Made by a program: the position numbers and the translations under genes. The notes beneath the pieces are model-generated. The model was not told the DNA's origin and did not search any database. It saw nothing but the letters and a program-made list of their open reading frames with translations. 64,000 nt of DNA from Brachyspira hyodysenteriae ATCC 27164 (GTDB lineage Bacteria; Spirochaetota; Brachyspiria; Brachyspirales; Brachyspiraceae): NCBI RefSeq assembly GCF_001676785.2, contig NZ_CP015910.2, forward strand, positions 744,001-808,000, in the 5' to 3' direction. Below, piece after piece: positions 34,153 to 42,813 of the stretch. Position 1 is the stretch's first letter, and the number at the start of each line of letters is the position of its first letter.

Positions 34153-36867
34153 ATGAAAAAAATACTAGAAAACAAAAACAAATTAATTTTTTCAGCAGTA
34201 AATAATACTGATAAAGTACTAGAAGTATTTAATTCATCATTAGAAGGCATATCAGAAAAAGAAGCAGATAAAAGATTAAAAGAATACGGATTAAATAAAA
34301 TACCTCATAAAAATAAAAAAACTATTTTTAAAAGAATAGCTGAAGGCTTTATAAATCCATTCACTTTAATATTATTTGCTTTGGCTGTTATTTCCATTTT
34401 CACAGATATATTAATACCTTTTTTCAAGAATGAAGAAATTTCTTTTTTGACAGTAATAATCATTTCTACAATGATAACAGTATCAGGGTTAATAAGATTC
34501 ATTCAGGAATATAAATCAGATAATGCATCAGAAAAACTTCTTAACATGATAAAATCTTCAAGCATAGTTTTGAGAGAAAATATCAAAAAAGAAATAAATA
34601 GTGAAAATCTAACAGTAGGCGATATAGTTTTTATCAATGCCGGTAATATAATACCTGCTGATATAAGAATAATAGAATCAAATAATTTGACAGTTTCTCA
34701 ATCTGTATTAACAGGAGAAAGCGAGCCTTTAGAAAAAAATAATTCTGTATGTAATGAAGAATTAGAATCAGTGACAGATTATTCAAATATTGTTTTTATG
34801 GGTTCTAATGTAATAAGCGGAGATGCTAAAGGTATAGTAATAAGTATTGGAAAAGATGCATTTTTAGGCGATATAGCAAATGAACTTTCAAATATAAATG
34901 AAATAGATACAAGCTTCACTAAAGGCATAAATTCTGTATCTTGGCTATTAATAAGATTTATGTCCATAATGACTCCTGTTGTATTTTTTATTAATGGATT
35001 TACAAAAGGAAATTGGATAGAAGCATTGTTATTTGCTATATCAATTGCAGTTGGTTTGACACCAGAAATGCTACCTATGATTGTAAGTGCATGCTTGGCA
35101 AAAGGTGCGGTATCTATGTCAAAACAAAAAACTATAATAAAGAATCTTAACTCCATACAAAGTTTCGGTGCTATGAATATATTATGTACTGACAAAACAG
35201 GAACTTTAACTATGGATAAAATTTCATTGAAACATTATTTTGATGTTAATGGAAATGAAAATAAAAATGTTTTAGATTTGGCATATTTAAATAGCTATTT
35301 TCAAAACGGTTATAGAAATGTTTTGGACAATGCTATTATTGAATATATAGAACATAATGAAAAAAACTTTAACAATAAAGAATTAGAAAATTACAAAAAA
35401 ATCAATGAAATTCCTTTTGATTTTATAAGAAGAAGATTAAGCATATTATTAAAAGAAGATAATAATATAAAGATGATAACTAAAGGAGCCTTTGAAGAAA
35501 TGATTTCAATTTGCTCTTATGTTTATAATGATGAAAAAATATCAAAAATAACAGAATTACAAAAAGAAGAATTAAATAAAAAAATTAATTCTTTAAATGA
35601 TAAAGGAATGAGAGCTATAGCATTAGCTGTAAAGGATATAAAAATAAATGATGAAAATCAATTAAACGATTTAGAAGAAATTAAAAAATTAGAAAATGAA
35701 ATGGTATTAGTAGGATATTTAGCATTCTTGGATCCTCCAAAAGAATCATCTTACGAAGCTATAAAAAAATTAAATGAATACGGTGTTGATGTAAAAATAC
35801 TTACAGGAGATAATGAAAAAACAACTATTAATGTATGTAATAAATTAGGAATAAATATAAACGGCATTTTACTTGGAAATGAAATTGATAAATTAAATGA
35901 TGATGAATTAAAAATAAAAGCGAAAAAAGCTAATATATTTGCTAAACTTTACCCTCATCAAAAATCAAGAATAGTATCCGTATTAAAAGATGATGATAAT
36001 ACTGTTGGCTTTATGGGAGATGGTATTAATGATGTACTTGCTATGAAAATGGCTGATATATCTATTTCAGTTGACAGTGCTTTTGATATAGCTAAAGAAG
36101 CTGCTGATATAATACTATTAGAAAAGGATTTAACTGTATTAGAAAGAGGCATAATAGAAGGAAGAAAAACTTATGCCAACATGATAAAGTATATAAAAAT
36201 AACTGCTTCATCAAATTTTGGAAATATGTTTTCTGTATTAATGGCTTCTATACTTTTGCCATTCATACCAATGCAAAGCGTGCATTTGATTATATTAAAT
36301 TTAATATACGATTTAAGCTGCACTTCAATACCTTGGGATAATGTTGATAAAGAATTTTTGAAACTTCCAAGAAAATGGGATGCTTCAAGTATAGGAAATT
36401 TTATGTGCTGGATGGGACCTGTAAGTTCTATATTTGATTGGAGTACTTATTTAATAATGTATTTTATTTTCTGTCCATTATTCGTTTCTAATGGAATATT
36501 ATATAATAAATTAGGCAATTATTACAATGGTGCCGATTTATCTAATATAAAAACAATGTATACTTCTATGTTCCAATCAGGCTGGTTTATAGAATCTATA
36601 TGCACACAAGTTTTGGTTATATATATGATAAGAACTGCTAAAATTCCTTTTATAGAAAGCAGACCATCAAAACAAGTATTTTTATTAACTTTTTCAAGCA
36701 TTATAATTTTGTCTATAGTGCCGTTTACAAATTTAGGACATCATTTAGGATTTGTATCATTGCCTAAAACTTATTTTATATTTTTAGTTCCTTGTATATT
36801 TGCTTATATACTATTAGTTACATTATTAAAGAAAGTATATATTAGAAAATTCGGTGAATTATTATAA
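34153..36867 (+). CDS. mgtA: Magnesium-importing P-type ATPase (MgtA/MgtB type)
   Basis: A 904-residue P-type ATPase of the P3B group, which brings Mg2+ into the cell at low Mg2+. Visible parts: N-terminal GISEKEADKRLKEYGLN, the actuator loop LTGESEPLEK, the phosphorylation site CTDKTGTLT, the nucleotide-binding segment with IKMITKGAFEE, the hinge MGDGINDVLAMKMADISISVDSA, and the membrane segments. FIQEYKSDNASEKL and AKGAVSMSKQKTIIKNLNSIQSFGAMN are typical of MgtA and not of Ca2+ or Na+ pumps. Length matches MgtA (about 900). GGAG precedes the ATG. It stands behind a 455-nt leader, likely the site of regulation. Confidence 0.92.
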   Translation: MKKILENKNKLIFSAVNNTDKVLEVFNSSLEGISEKEADKRLKEYGLNKIPHKNKKTIFKRIAEGFINPFTLILFALAVISIFTDILIPFFKNEEISFLTVIIISTMITVSGLIRFIQEYKSDNASEKLLNMIKSSSIVLRENIKKEINSENLTVGDIVFINAGNIIPADIRIIESNNLTVSQSVLTGESEPLEKNNSVCNEELESVTDYSNIVFMGSNVISGDAKGIVISIGKDAFLGDIANELSNINEIDTSFTKGINSVSWLLIRFMSIMTPVVFFINGFTKGNWIEALLFAISIAVGLTPEMLPMIVSACLAKGAVSMSKQKTIIKNLNSIQSFGAMNILCTDKTGTLTMDKISLKHYFDVNGNENKNVLDLAYLNSYFQNGYRNVLDNAIIEYIEHNEKNFNNKELENYKKINEIPFDFIRRRLSILLKEDNNIKMITKGAFEEMISICSYVYNDEKISKITELQKEELNKKINSLNDKGMRAIALAVKDIKINDENQLNDLEEIKKLENEMVLVGYLAFLDPPKESSYEAIKKLNEYGVDVKILTGDNEKTTINVCNKLGININGILLGNEIDKLNDDELKIKAKKANIFAKLYPHQKSRIVSVLKDDDNTVGFMGDGINDVLAMKMADISISVDSAFDIAKEAADIILLEKDLTVLERGIIEGRKTYANMIKYIKITASSNFGNMFSVLMASILLPFIPMQSVHLIILNLIYDLSCTSIPWDNVDKEFLKLPRKWDASSIGNFMCWMGPVSSIFDWSTYLIMYFIFCPLFVSNGILYNKLGNYYNGADLSNIKTMYTSMFQSGWFIESICTQVLVIYMIRTAKIPFIESRPSKQVFLLTFSSIIILSIVPFTNLGHHLGFVSLPKTYFIFLVPCIFAYILLVTLLKKVYIRKFGELL

Positions 36868-36881
36868 TATATTAATAATGA

Positions 36882-36922
36882 AGCATATACAGATTTATTT
36901 TTTATTTCTGTATATGCTCTTA
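36882..36922 (+). terminator. Probable terminator after mgtA
   Basis: AGCATATACAGA (36882-36893) pairs perfectly with TCTGTATATGCT (36907-36918). The trailing T run is weak. Confidence 0.6.
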
Positions 36923-36995
36923 CTATTAATATGTAATTTTTCATTATAAATAGTTTAGTTTATAATTTTGATATTAAATTTGGTTTATTTAAAGT

Positions 36996-37048
36996 TTGAC
37001 AAAAGTTAATTTTTATTAGATAATATGATGTCAATAAAAATTTGTCAA
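36996..37048. promoter_or_regulatory. opp operon promoter with a face-to-face opposing promoter
   Basis: Plus strand: TTGACA (36996-37001), 17 bp, GATAAT (37019-37024), ahead of oppB at 37072. Minus strand: TTGACA (37048-37043), 17 bp, TATTAT (37025-37020). The two -10 boxes overlap, the same layout as at 26888-26939. The plus promoter surely serves opp; the opposing one is sequence evidence only. Confidence 0.6.
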
Positions 37049-37071
37049 AAAATTAATTAAAGGTATTGTTT

Positions 37072-37992
37072 ATGTTTTCTTATGTTGTTAAAAGATTATT
37101 AGTCTCACTTTTAACCCTTTTTGTTATAGTAACAATAACATTCTTTTTAATGCATACAGTACCGGGCGGGCCTTTTGTAGGTGAAAAACCGCTTAGTAAA
37201 GTAGCATTGGAAAACTTAAATAGAAAATACGGACTTGATAAGCCCTTAATAGTTCAGTACGGTAATTATTTAAATAATGCTATTAAAGGAGATTTGGGCA
37301 CTTCTCTTACTAAAATAGGACAATCAGTTTCCGGTACAATAGTAAGGGCATTCCCTGTATCTTTCAGACTTGGAATATTCAGTATGTTTATTTCAACTAC
37401 TATAGGAGTTTTATTCGGAATAGTTGCGGCATTAAGGCATGGTAAATTTGTGGATAGAGCTGTAATGGTTGCTGCAACTTTAGGTATAGCAGTGCCTAGT
37501 TTTGTTGTTGCTACAGTTTCTATTATTATATTTTCTGTAAAATTAAAACTGCTTCCTGCTTATGGATTTGATTCATTTGCTCAGTATATAATGCCGGGAT
37601 TTGCTTTATCTTTTAGTTCTCTTAGCTTTATGGCTAGACTTATGAGAAGTTCAATGCTTGATGTTATTCATCAAGATTATATAAAGACAGCCAGAGCAAA
37701 AGGTATATCAAGAAGTATAATCATATTTAAGCATGCTTTAAGAAATGCTATTATACCGATAGTTACATATATGGGGCCTTTAGCTGCTGCTATACTTACA
37801 GGTTCATTTGTTGTAGAGAAGATATTTAATATACCTGGACTTGGAAGATATTTTGTTGAAAGCATAACACAAAGAGATTATCCTACAATATTAGGTGTTA
37901 CAATATTCTACGGAGCCTTTTTGATAGCAATGAATTTCTTGGTTGACTTATCTTATGGTATTATAGACCCTAGAATAAAAATACAGGAATAA
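37072..37992 (+). CDS. oppB: Oligopeptide ABC transporter permease OppB
   Basis: A 306-residue inner-membrane permease of the OppB/DppB group with six helices. The N-terminus YVVKRLLVSLLTLFVIVTITFFLMHTVPGGPF is diagnostic, and the EAA loop that contacts the ATPases is DYIKTARAKGISRSIIIFKHALRNAIIP. I start at the ATG at 37072 with AAAGG upstream; an in-frame TTG at 37066 is less likely. It is the first gene of opp, with oppC following after 35 bp. Together with OppC it forms the channel for peptides delivered by OppA. Confidence 0.93.
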   Translation: MFSYVVKRLLVSLLTLFVIVTITFFLMHTVPGGPFVGEKPLSKVALENLNRKYGLDKPLIVQYGNYLNNAIKGDLGTSLTKIGQSVSGTIVRAFPVSFRLGIFSMFISTTIGVLFGIVAALRHGKFVDRAVMVAATLGIAVPSFVVATVSIIIFSVKLKLLPAYGFDSFAQYIMPGFALSFSSLSFMARLMRSSMLDVIHQDYIKTARAKGISRSIIIFKHALRNAIIPIVTYMGPLAAAILTGSFVVEKIFNIPGLGRYFVESITQRDYPTILGVTIFYGAFLIAMNFLVDLSYGIIDPRIKIQE

Positions 37993-38027
37993 TTTGTATA
38001 ATTTTTTATAAAGGTGGAAATTAACTA

Positions 38028-39011
38028 ATGGAAAATAGTTTAGATAAATCATTATTTGTAAAGGCAACGGATGAAGAAAAAGCTTCAGCCGAAGTAAAAA
38101 GAGAGAGTGTAACATATTGGCAGGATGCATATAGAAGATTTAAAAAAAATAGAGTTGCCTTGATATCTATTATAGTTATTGGTGTTATAGCAATTCTTTC
38201 TATTATTATACCTATGGTTTCAGAATATGGATATGCTCAAATAAACAGAGGGGTTGAAAACAGCCTTCCTACATTAGAGCATCCATTCGGTACAGATACT
38301 TTGGGCAGAGATTTGCTTGTAAGATGTATGATTGGTGCTAGAATATCTCTTTTAATTGGTATAGTATCAGCTACTTTAGTTGTAATAATAGGTATAGTTT
38401 ACGGCTCTATATCAGGATACTTCGGAGGACTTGCTGATAGTATTATGATGCGTATAGTTGATATAATAAGTGCTGTACCTACACTTTTAGTAGTTGTATT
38501 ATTATCAGTTGTTCTTAAAGCTCCTATGGATAAGTTATTTTTACAGAATGAATCATTAAGAGGAATAGGACTTTTAGGGCCTGGACTTTTCAGTATATTT
38601 ATAGTTATATCTTTGCTTTATTGGACTAATATGGCTAGAATGACTAGAGGGCAGATTTTAGCATTAAAAGGACAGGAATTTGTAACTGCAGCTAGGGCTT
38701 TGGGTACTCCTCATAGCAGGATAATTTTTAAACATTTAATACCTAATGCTATGGGAGCAATAATAGTATCAGCTATGGTTCAGATACCTAATGCTATATT
38801 CGTTGAGGCATTTTTGAGTTTCTTAGGATTAGGAGTTAGCGCTCCTATGGTTTCTCTTGGATCATTAACTTCAAATGCTGTAAGCGGAGTTTATTCTTAT
38901 CCTTATCAGCTTCTTTTTCCTGCTGCTTTGATAAGTGTTATAATACTTTGCTTTAATTTGGTTGGTGATGGTTTGAGGGATGCATTAGACCCTAGAATGA
39001 AGAATAGATAA
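38028..39011 (+). CDS. oppC: Oligopeptide ABC transporter permease OppC
   Basis: A 327-residue permease of the OppC/DppC group. It has the N-terminal cytosolic stretch with SVTYWQDAYRRFKKNRVALISIIVIG, the conserved HPFGTDTLGRDLLVR before the transport core, and the EAA loop EFVTAARALGTPHSRIIFKHLIPNAMG. It ends in the family's usual DGLRDALDPRMK. AAAGGTGG precedes the ATG. Downstream, before oppD, the operon is interrupted by a hairpin insertion between 20-bp direct repeats. Confidence 0.93.
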   Translation: MENSLDKSLFVKATDEEKASAEVKRESVTYWQDAYRRFKKNRVALISIIVIGVIAILSIIIPMVSEYGYAQINRGVENSLPTLEHPFGTDTLGRDLLVRCMIGARISLLIGIVSATLVVIIGIVYGSISGYFGGLADSIMMRIVDIISAVPTLLVVVLLSVVLKAPMDKLFLQNESLRGIGLLGPGLFSIFIVISLLYWTNMARMTRGQILALKGQEFVTAARALGTPHSRIIFKHLIPNAMGAIIVSAMVQIPNAIFVEAFLSFLGLGVSAPMVSLGSLTSNAVSGVYSYPYQLLFPAALISVIILCFNLVGDGLRDALDPRMKNR

Positions 39012-39043
39012 TATAAATTGTGATATTGATGTATTATTGATAT

Positions 39044-39156
39044 ACAATTTTTATTAGCAATAACATTATAAAAATTGAGAGCGTCCGATAAGTTTACTTG
39101 TCGGACACTATTGCCGAAGGCATGCATAGCAGGCGAACAATTTTTATTAGCAATAA
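39044..39156 (+). repeat. Hairpin insertion between 20-bp direct repeats in the oppC-oppD gap
   Basis: The 20 bases at 39044-39063 (ACAATTTTTATTAGCAATAA) are repeated exactly at 39137-39156. Between them are 73 bp holding GTCCGATAAG (39083-39092), loop TTTA, CTTGTCGGAC (39097-39106), then a second small hairpin TGCC-GAA-GGCA (39112-39122). The bases after each direct repeat are also alike (AAAATTGAG), so the insertion looks like a small mobile or recombined element with a long target duplication. Confidence 0.65.
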
Positions 39157-39170
39157 AGGAAAATTGAGTA

Positions 39171-40148
39171 ATGGAAAATAATCATTTATTAGAAGTTAAA
39201 AATTTAAGCGTATCTTTCTTTACACCTCTTGGTGAAGTTAAAGCTGTTAATAATATTTCATATAAATTGGATAAATCAAAAGTATTGGGTATAGTAGGAG
39301 AATCAGGAAGCGGTAAAAGTGTATCTGCTTATTCTATTATGGGGCTTATTGAAGAACCTGGAAAGATTATAAATGGAGAGATACTTTTTGAAGGCACTGA
39401 TTTAATTAAACTTTCAGAACATGAAAGAAAAAAAATAAGAGGTGACTTAATATCAATGATTTTCCAGGACCCTATGACTTGTCTTAATCCTGTATACACT
39501 ATAGGCGATCAATTAATGGAAGCATTAACTACACATAGAAAAATAAGCAAAACAGATGCTATAGAGAGAATAGTTGAGCTTTTAACTTTGGTTGGTATAA
39601 ATGAACCTAGAAGAAGAATAAAACAGTATCCTCATGAGCTTTCAGGAGGTATGCGTCAGCGTATAATGATAGCTATGGCATTAGCAGGAGATCCTAAAAT
39701 ACTTATAGCTGATGAGCCTACAACTGCATTAGATGTTACTATACAGGCACAGATACTTGAGCTTATAAAAGATATACAAAAAAAAATACAGATGGCTGTT
39801 ATACTTATTACACATGACTTTGGTATTGTTGCAGATATGGCAGATGATATTATAGTTATGTACGGAGGAGGTATAGTTGAAAGAGGAACAGTATTTGATA
39901 TATTTGAACGTCCTAAACATCCTTATACTTTGGGACTTTTGAAATCCCTTCCTCGTATTGATATAAAACAAGATAGGCTTATTCCTATAGAAGGTACTCC
40001 TATTGATTTACTTAATATGAAGGCAGGATGTCCTTTCAGTACAAGATGTGAAGAATGTATGAAAGTATGTATTGATAATAAGCCTCCTATAACTGAATTT
40101 GAGAAGGGACATTTTTCAGCTTGCTGGCTTCATCAAATACCTAATTAA
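39171..40148 (+). CDS. oppD: Oligopeptide ABC transporter ATPase OppD
   Basis: A 325-residue ATPase. Walker A is GESGSGKS, the Q-loop IFQDPMTCLNPVY, the signature LSGGM, Walker B ILIADEPTTALD, and the switch His in VILITHD. The C-terminal OppD/OppF extension has the cysteine pattern CPFSTRCEECMKVC, which in relatives binds an Fe-S cluster. It drives the OppBC channel as a heterodimer with OppF. The start at 39171 lies just after the direct repeat described at 39044. Confidence 0.94.
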   Translation: MENNHLLEVKNLSVSFFTPLGEVKAVNNISYKLDKSKVLGIVGESGSGKSVSAYSIMGLIEEPGKIINGEILFEGTDLIKLSEHERKKIRGDLISMIFQDPMTCLNPVYTIGDQLMEALTTHRKISKTDAIERIVELLTLVGINEPRRRIKQYPHELSGGMRQRIMIAMALAGDPKILIADEPTTALDVTIQAQILELIKDIQKKIQMAVILITHDFGIVADMADDIIVMYGGGIVERGTVFDIFERPKHPYTLGLLKSLPRIDIKQDRLIPIEGTPIDLLNMKAGCPFSTRCEECMKVCIDNKPPITEFEKGHFSACWLHQIPN

Positions 40149-40183
40149 TTAAATAAAAATAGCATTGTATAAAGAGAGTTATT

Positions 40184-41146
40184 ATGACACCTTTAATAGA
40201 AATACAAGATTTGAAACAACATTTTAAGATAAAAGGCGGATTCTTCGGAAGAAATATACAAACTGTAAAGGCAGTTGACGGAGTAAGTTTTACTATAAAT
40301 AAAGGAGAAACTTTTGGGCTTGTAGGAGAGTCTGGAAGCGGTAAAACTACATTAGGAAGAACTTTACTACATTTGTATAAACCTACCAGCGGAAAAATAT
40401 TCTTTAATGGTGAAGAAGTTAATAAAGAAAATTATAGAAATTATGCTAAAAAAATGCAGATAATTTTCCAAGACCCTTATGCTTCATTAAATCCTCGTAT
40501 GACAGTTGAAGATATAATAGGCGAGGCATTAGATGTGCATAAACTCTATTCTACTAAAGAAGAAAGAAGAGAAAAAGTAATAAATCTTCTTAAACTTGTA
40601 GGGCTTAATGCTGAGCAGGCACAGAGATATCCTCATGAATTTTCAGGCGGACAAAGACAGCGTATAGGTATAGCCAGAGCTTTAGCAGTTAATCCAGAGT
40701 TTATAGTATGCGATGAGCCTGTATCTGCATTAGATGTATCCATTCAGGCACAGATTATAAATATGCTTTATGATATGCAGCAAGATATGGGGCTTACATA
40801 TCTTTTTATTGCTCATGATTTGGCTGTAGTTCGTCAGATATCAAAAAGAATAGCAGTTATGTATTTAGGTAATATTGTTGAGCTTACGGACAGCGAATCA
40901 TTATATACAAAATCTTTGCATCCTTATACTCAGTCTTTGATTTCAGCAATACCTATATCAGAGCCTTCAGTTGCAAAGACAAAAAAACGTATAATACTTT
41001 CAGGTGAAATCCCTTCTCCAATAAATCCTCCTTCAGGATGTAAATTTAGAACTAGATGTCCTAAGGCAGAAGCTATTTGTGCAGAGAAAGCTCCAGAGTT
41101 TAGAGAGGTAGAAAGCGGACATTTTTGTGCTTGTCATTTAGTATGA
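40184..41146 (+). CDS. oppF: Oligopeptide ABC transporter ATPase OppF
   Basis: A 320-residue ATPase. Walker A GESGSGKTT, Q-loop IFQDPYASLNPRM, signature FSGGQRQR, Walker B FIVCDEPVSALD, switch His in FIAHD. The C-terminal extension has CKFRTRCPKAEAIC, typical of OppF. The N-terminal strand HFKIKGGFFGRNIQTVKAVDGVSF distinguishes it from OppD. GAG lies 6 bases before the ATG. It is the fourth gene of the operon; the next gene, a membrane protein, starts about 20 bp later. Confidence 0.94.
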   Translation: MTPLIEIQDLKQHFKIKGGFFGRNIQTVKAVDGVSFTINKGETFGLVGESGSGKTTLGRTLLHLYKPTSGKIFFNGEEVNKENYRNYAKKMQIIFQDPYASLNPRMTVEDIIGEALDVHKLYSTKEERREKVINLLKLVGLNAEQAQRYPHEFSGGQRQRIGIARALAVNPEFIVCDEPVSALDVSIQAQIINMLYDMQQDMGLTYLFIAHDLAVVRQISKRIAVMYLGNIVELTDSESLYTKSLHPYTQSLISAIPISEPSVAKTKKRIILSGEIPSPINPPSGCKFRTRCPKAEAICAEKAPEFREVESGHFCACHLV

Positions 41147-41165
41147 TTTTAGGTTGGGGATTATT

Positions 41166-42791
41166 TTGAAAAAATTAGATAAATATTTTATAATACCAAT
41201 TATCTTGATATTGTCTTCTATATTTGCTAATTTATTTCTCGATTATTATACTATTCCTAAAAGATTTATAGGTACAGTACAAATAGATCAGCCTACACAT
41301 TTTTATGACATGAAAAAATGGTATGAAAGCGGTAAAATTCCAACTACTAGTACTAGATTTATAGCTAGTAGAATTATAGATGATGAATTTAATACTCCAA
41401 GAGTACCTGGCGGGGCTTATTATATATTTTATACCTTATTCTATAAATTAGCTTCTGAAAGTTTATTAGGAGCTAAAATAATTAATCTTATATTTAATTT
41501 GATTATAATATCTATATTTCTATTTTGGTTTTATAAAAGATTTGGATTAACAATTGTATCTTTTATTGCACCATTGATTTTATGTAATGGTTATTTTATT
41601 ATTTCTATAACAGATTTTTGGAATCCAACTTTATCTTTAATATTTAGTTTTTTATTATTTATATTTTTATTTGAATATATTAACGATGCACAAGAGGATA
41701 GTGAAAGAAAGAATATAGTGAAGATTTCAGCAATATTAATTTTTCCAATAATTGCTGTAATGGCTCAGGGACATTTTTTTGTTTTCTTTTCTTTAGTACC
41801 TACTATTATTATTTATTTAATTATTAAATATAAACGTACTCTTAAGTATATTAAATTCTTTTCTATAGGTGTATTTTTATCTTTTTTACAATATTTGCCT
41901 TATATTATATCTGAATTTCAAAGTAATTTTTCTAATTTGAATATGATTTTTGGAACACGTTCTGGATTTACTAAATTTCCTTTTCCTCAGCTTCAGGCAT
42001 TATTAATATTTCCTACTAATGAAATGTCTTTTTTTTATGGTTCAAAATTTATTTCTATTGTAAAATTTTGGAATATGTATCCTATTAAATTTATTGGCAT
42101 ATTATTTTTATTTATTAGTATTATTTTTGCTTTAATATGTTTTTTCAGAGCTGTATATTTCTCTTTATCTAAAAAATATATAACTTATTCAAATAATGAA
42201 AAAACTATTATTGATATGATGAAAATATTTTTACTTTTTATACCTGTTTCAATAGTAGGTAATATATTTGCAGGACAATTTGCTAAAATACATTATTTAT
42301 ATCAAATGTTTTCTTTATCTTTTATTCCTATAATATTATTTTTTCTGCAAAAAGAAAATAAAATTAAGAATTTTTTATATATACCATTTATTTTAATTTT
42401 TATTAATATAATAGTTATGACTTTACAAATAACAACTTATATAAAAAATTATGAATTACATTTTGATTATAATAATGTAAAAACTATAATATCTGCCTTA
42501 TATAATGATTCTAAAAATAAGGATATCAAAGTAGATTTAATTTATAATCCTAATTATAATTATTTATATAGAGATATTGCTAAAATATATTTTCCAGATA
42601 TGATTTTCAATCAAGTTGATAATTCTACTAATTTCTATATAATTGTTGATATGGTATCATCATCACAAAAAACAGAAGATAGTATATCAAATTATATGAA
42701 TTATATTAATACTAATTCTATTTTAATAACTAATAGTTCAAAATTATATCTATATAAATATATTGGTAATGAATCTTTTAGAAAACCTTAG
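41166..42791 (+). CDS. Polytopic membrane protein, GT-C-like, paralogue 1
   Basis: A 541-residue integral membrane protein with about 11-12 helices. An outside loop after helix 1 carries IDQPTHFYDMKKWYESGKIP and RVPGGAYYIFYTLFYKL; a later conserved stretch is ITDFWNPTLSLIFSFLLFI. This layout, helix 1 then a long loop with acidic residues, is that of GT-C lipid-linked sugar transferases (PMT/ArnT type), but I see no decisive catalytic motif. The next gene is a clear paralogue in tandem. I start at TTG 41166 because GGGGA lies 7 bases before it and the protein then begins MKKL like its neighbour. It follows oppF so closely that it is probably co-transcribed. Confidence 0.6.
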   Translation: MKKLDKYFIIPIILILSSIFANLFLDYYTIPKRFIGTVQIDQPTHFYDMKKWYESGKIPTTSTRFIASRIIDDEFNTPRVPGGAYYIFYTLFYKLASESLLGAKIINLIFNLIIISIFLFWFYKRFGLTIVSFIAPLILCNGYFIISITDFWNPTLSLIFSFLLFIFLFEYINDAQEDSERKNIVKISAILIFPIIAVMAQGHFFVFFSLVPTIIIYLIIKYKRTLKYIKFFSIGVFLSFLQYLPYIISEFQSNFSNLNMIFGTRSGFTKFPFPQLQALLIFPTNEMSFFYGSKFISIVKFWNMYPIKFIGILFLFISIIFALICFFRAVYFSLSKKYITYSNNEKTIIDMMKIFLLFIPVSIVGNIFAGQFAKIHYLYQMFSLSFIPIILFFLQKENKIKNFLYIPFILIFINIIVMTLQITTYIKNYELHFDYNNVKTIISALYNDSKNKDIKVDLIYNPNYNYLYRDIAKIYFPDMIFNQVDNSTNFYIIVDMVSSSQKTEDSISNYMNYINTNSILITNSSKLYLYKYIGNESFRKP

Positions 42792-42813
42792 TGTTGTTTT
42801 TGGTGTGTAGTTT

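Noticed and set aside
34779-35195. 138-codon minus-strand ORF opposite mgtA
   Set aside because: Antisense to the phosphorylation-site region of a certain gene, no ribosome site.
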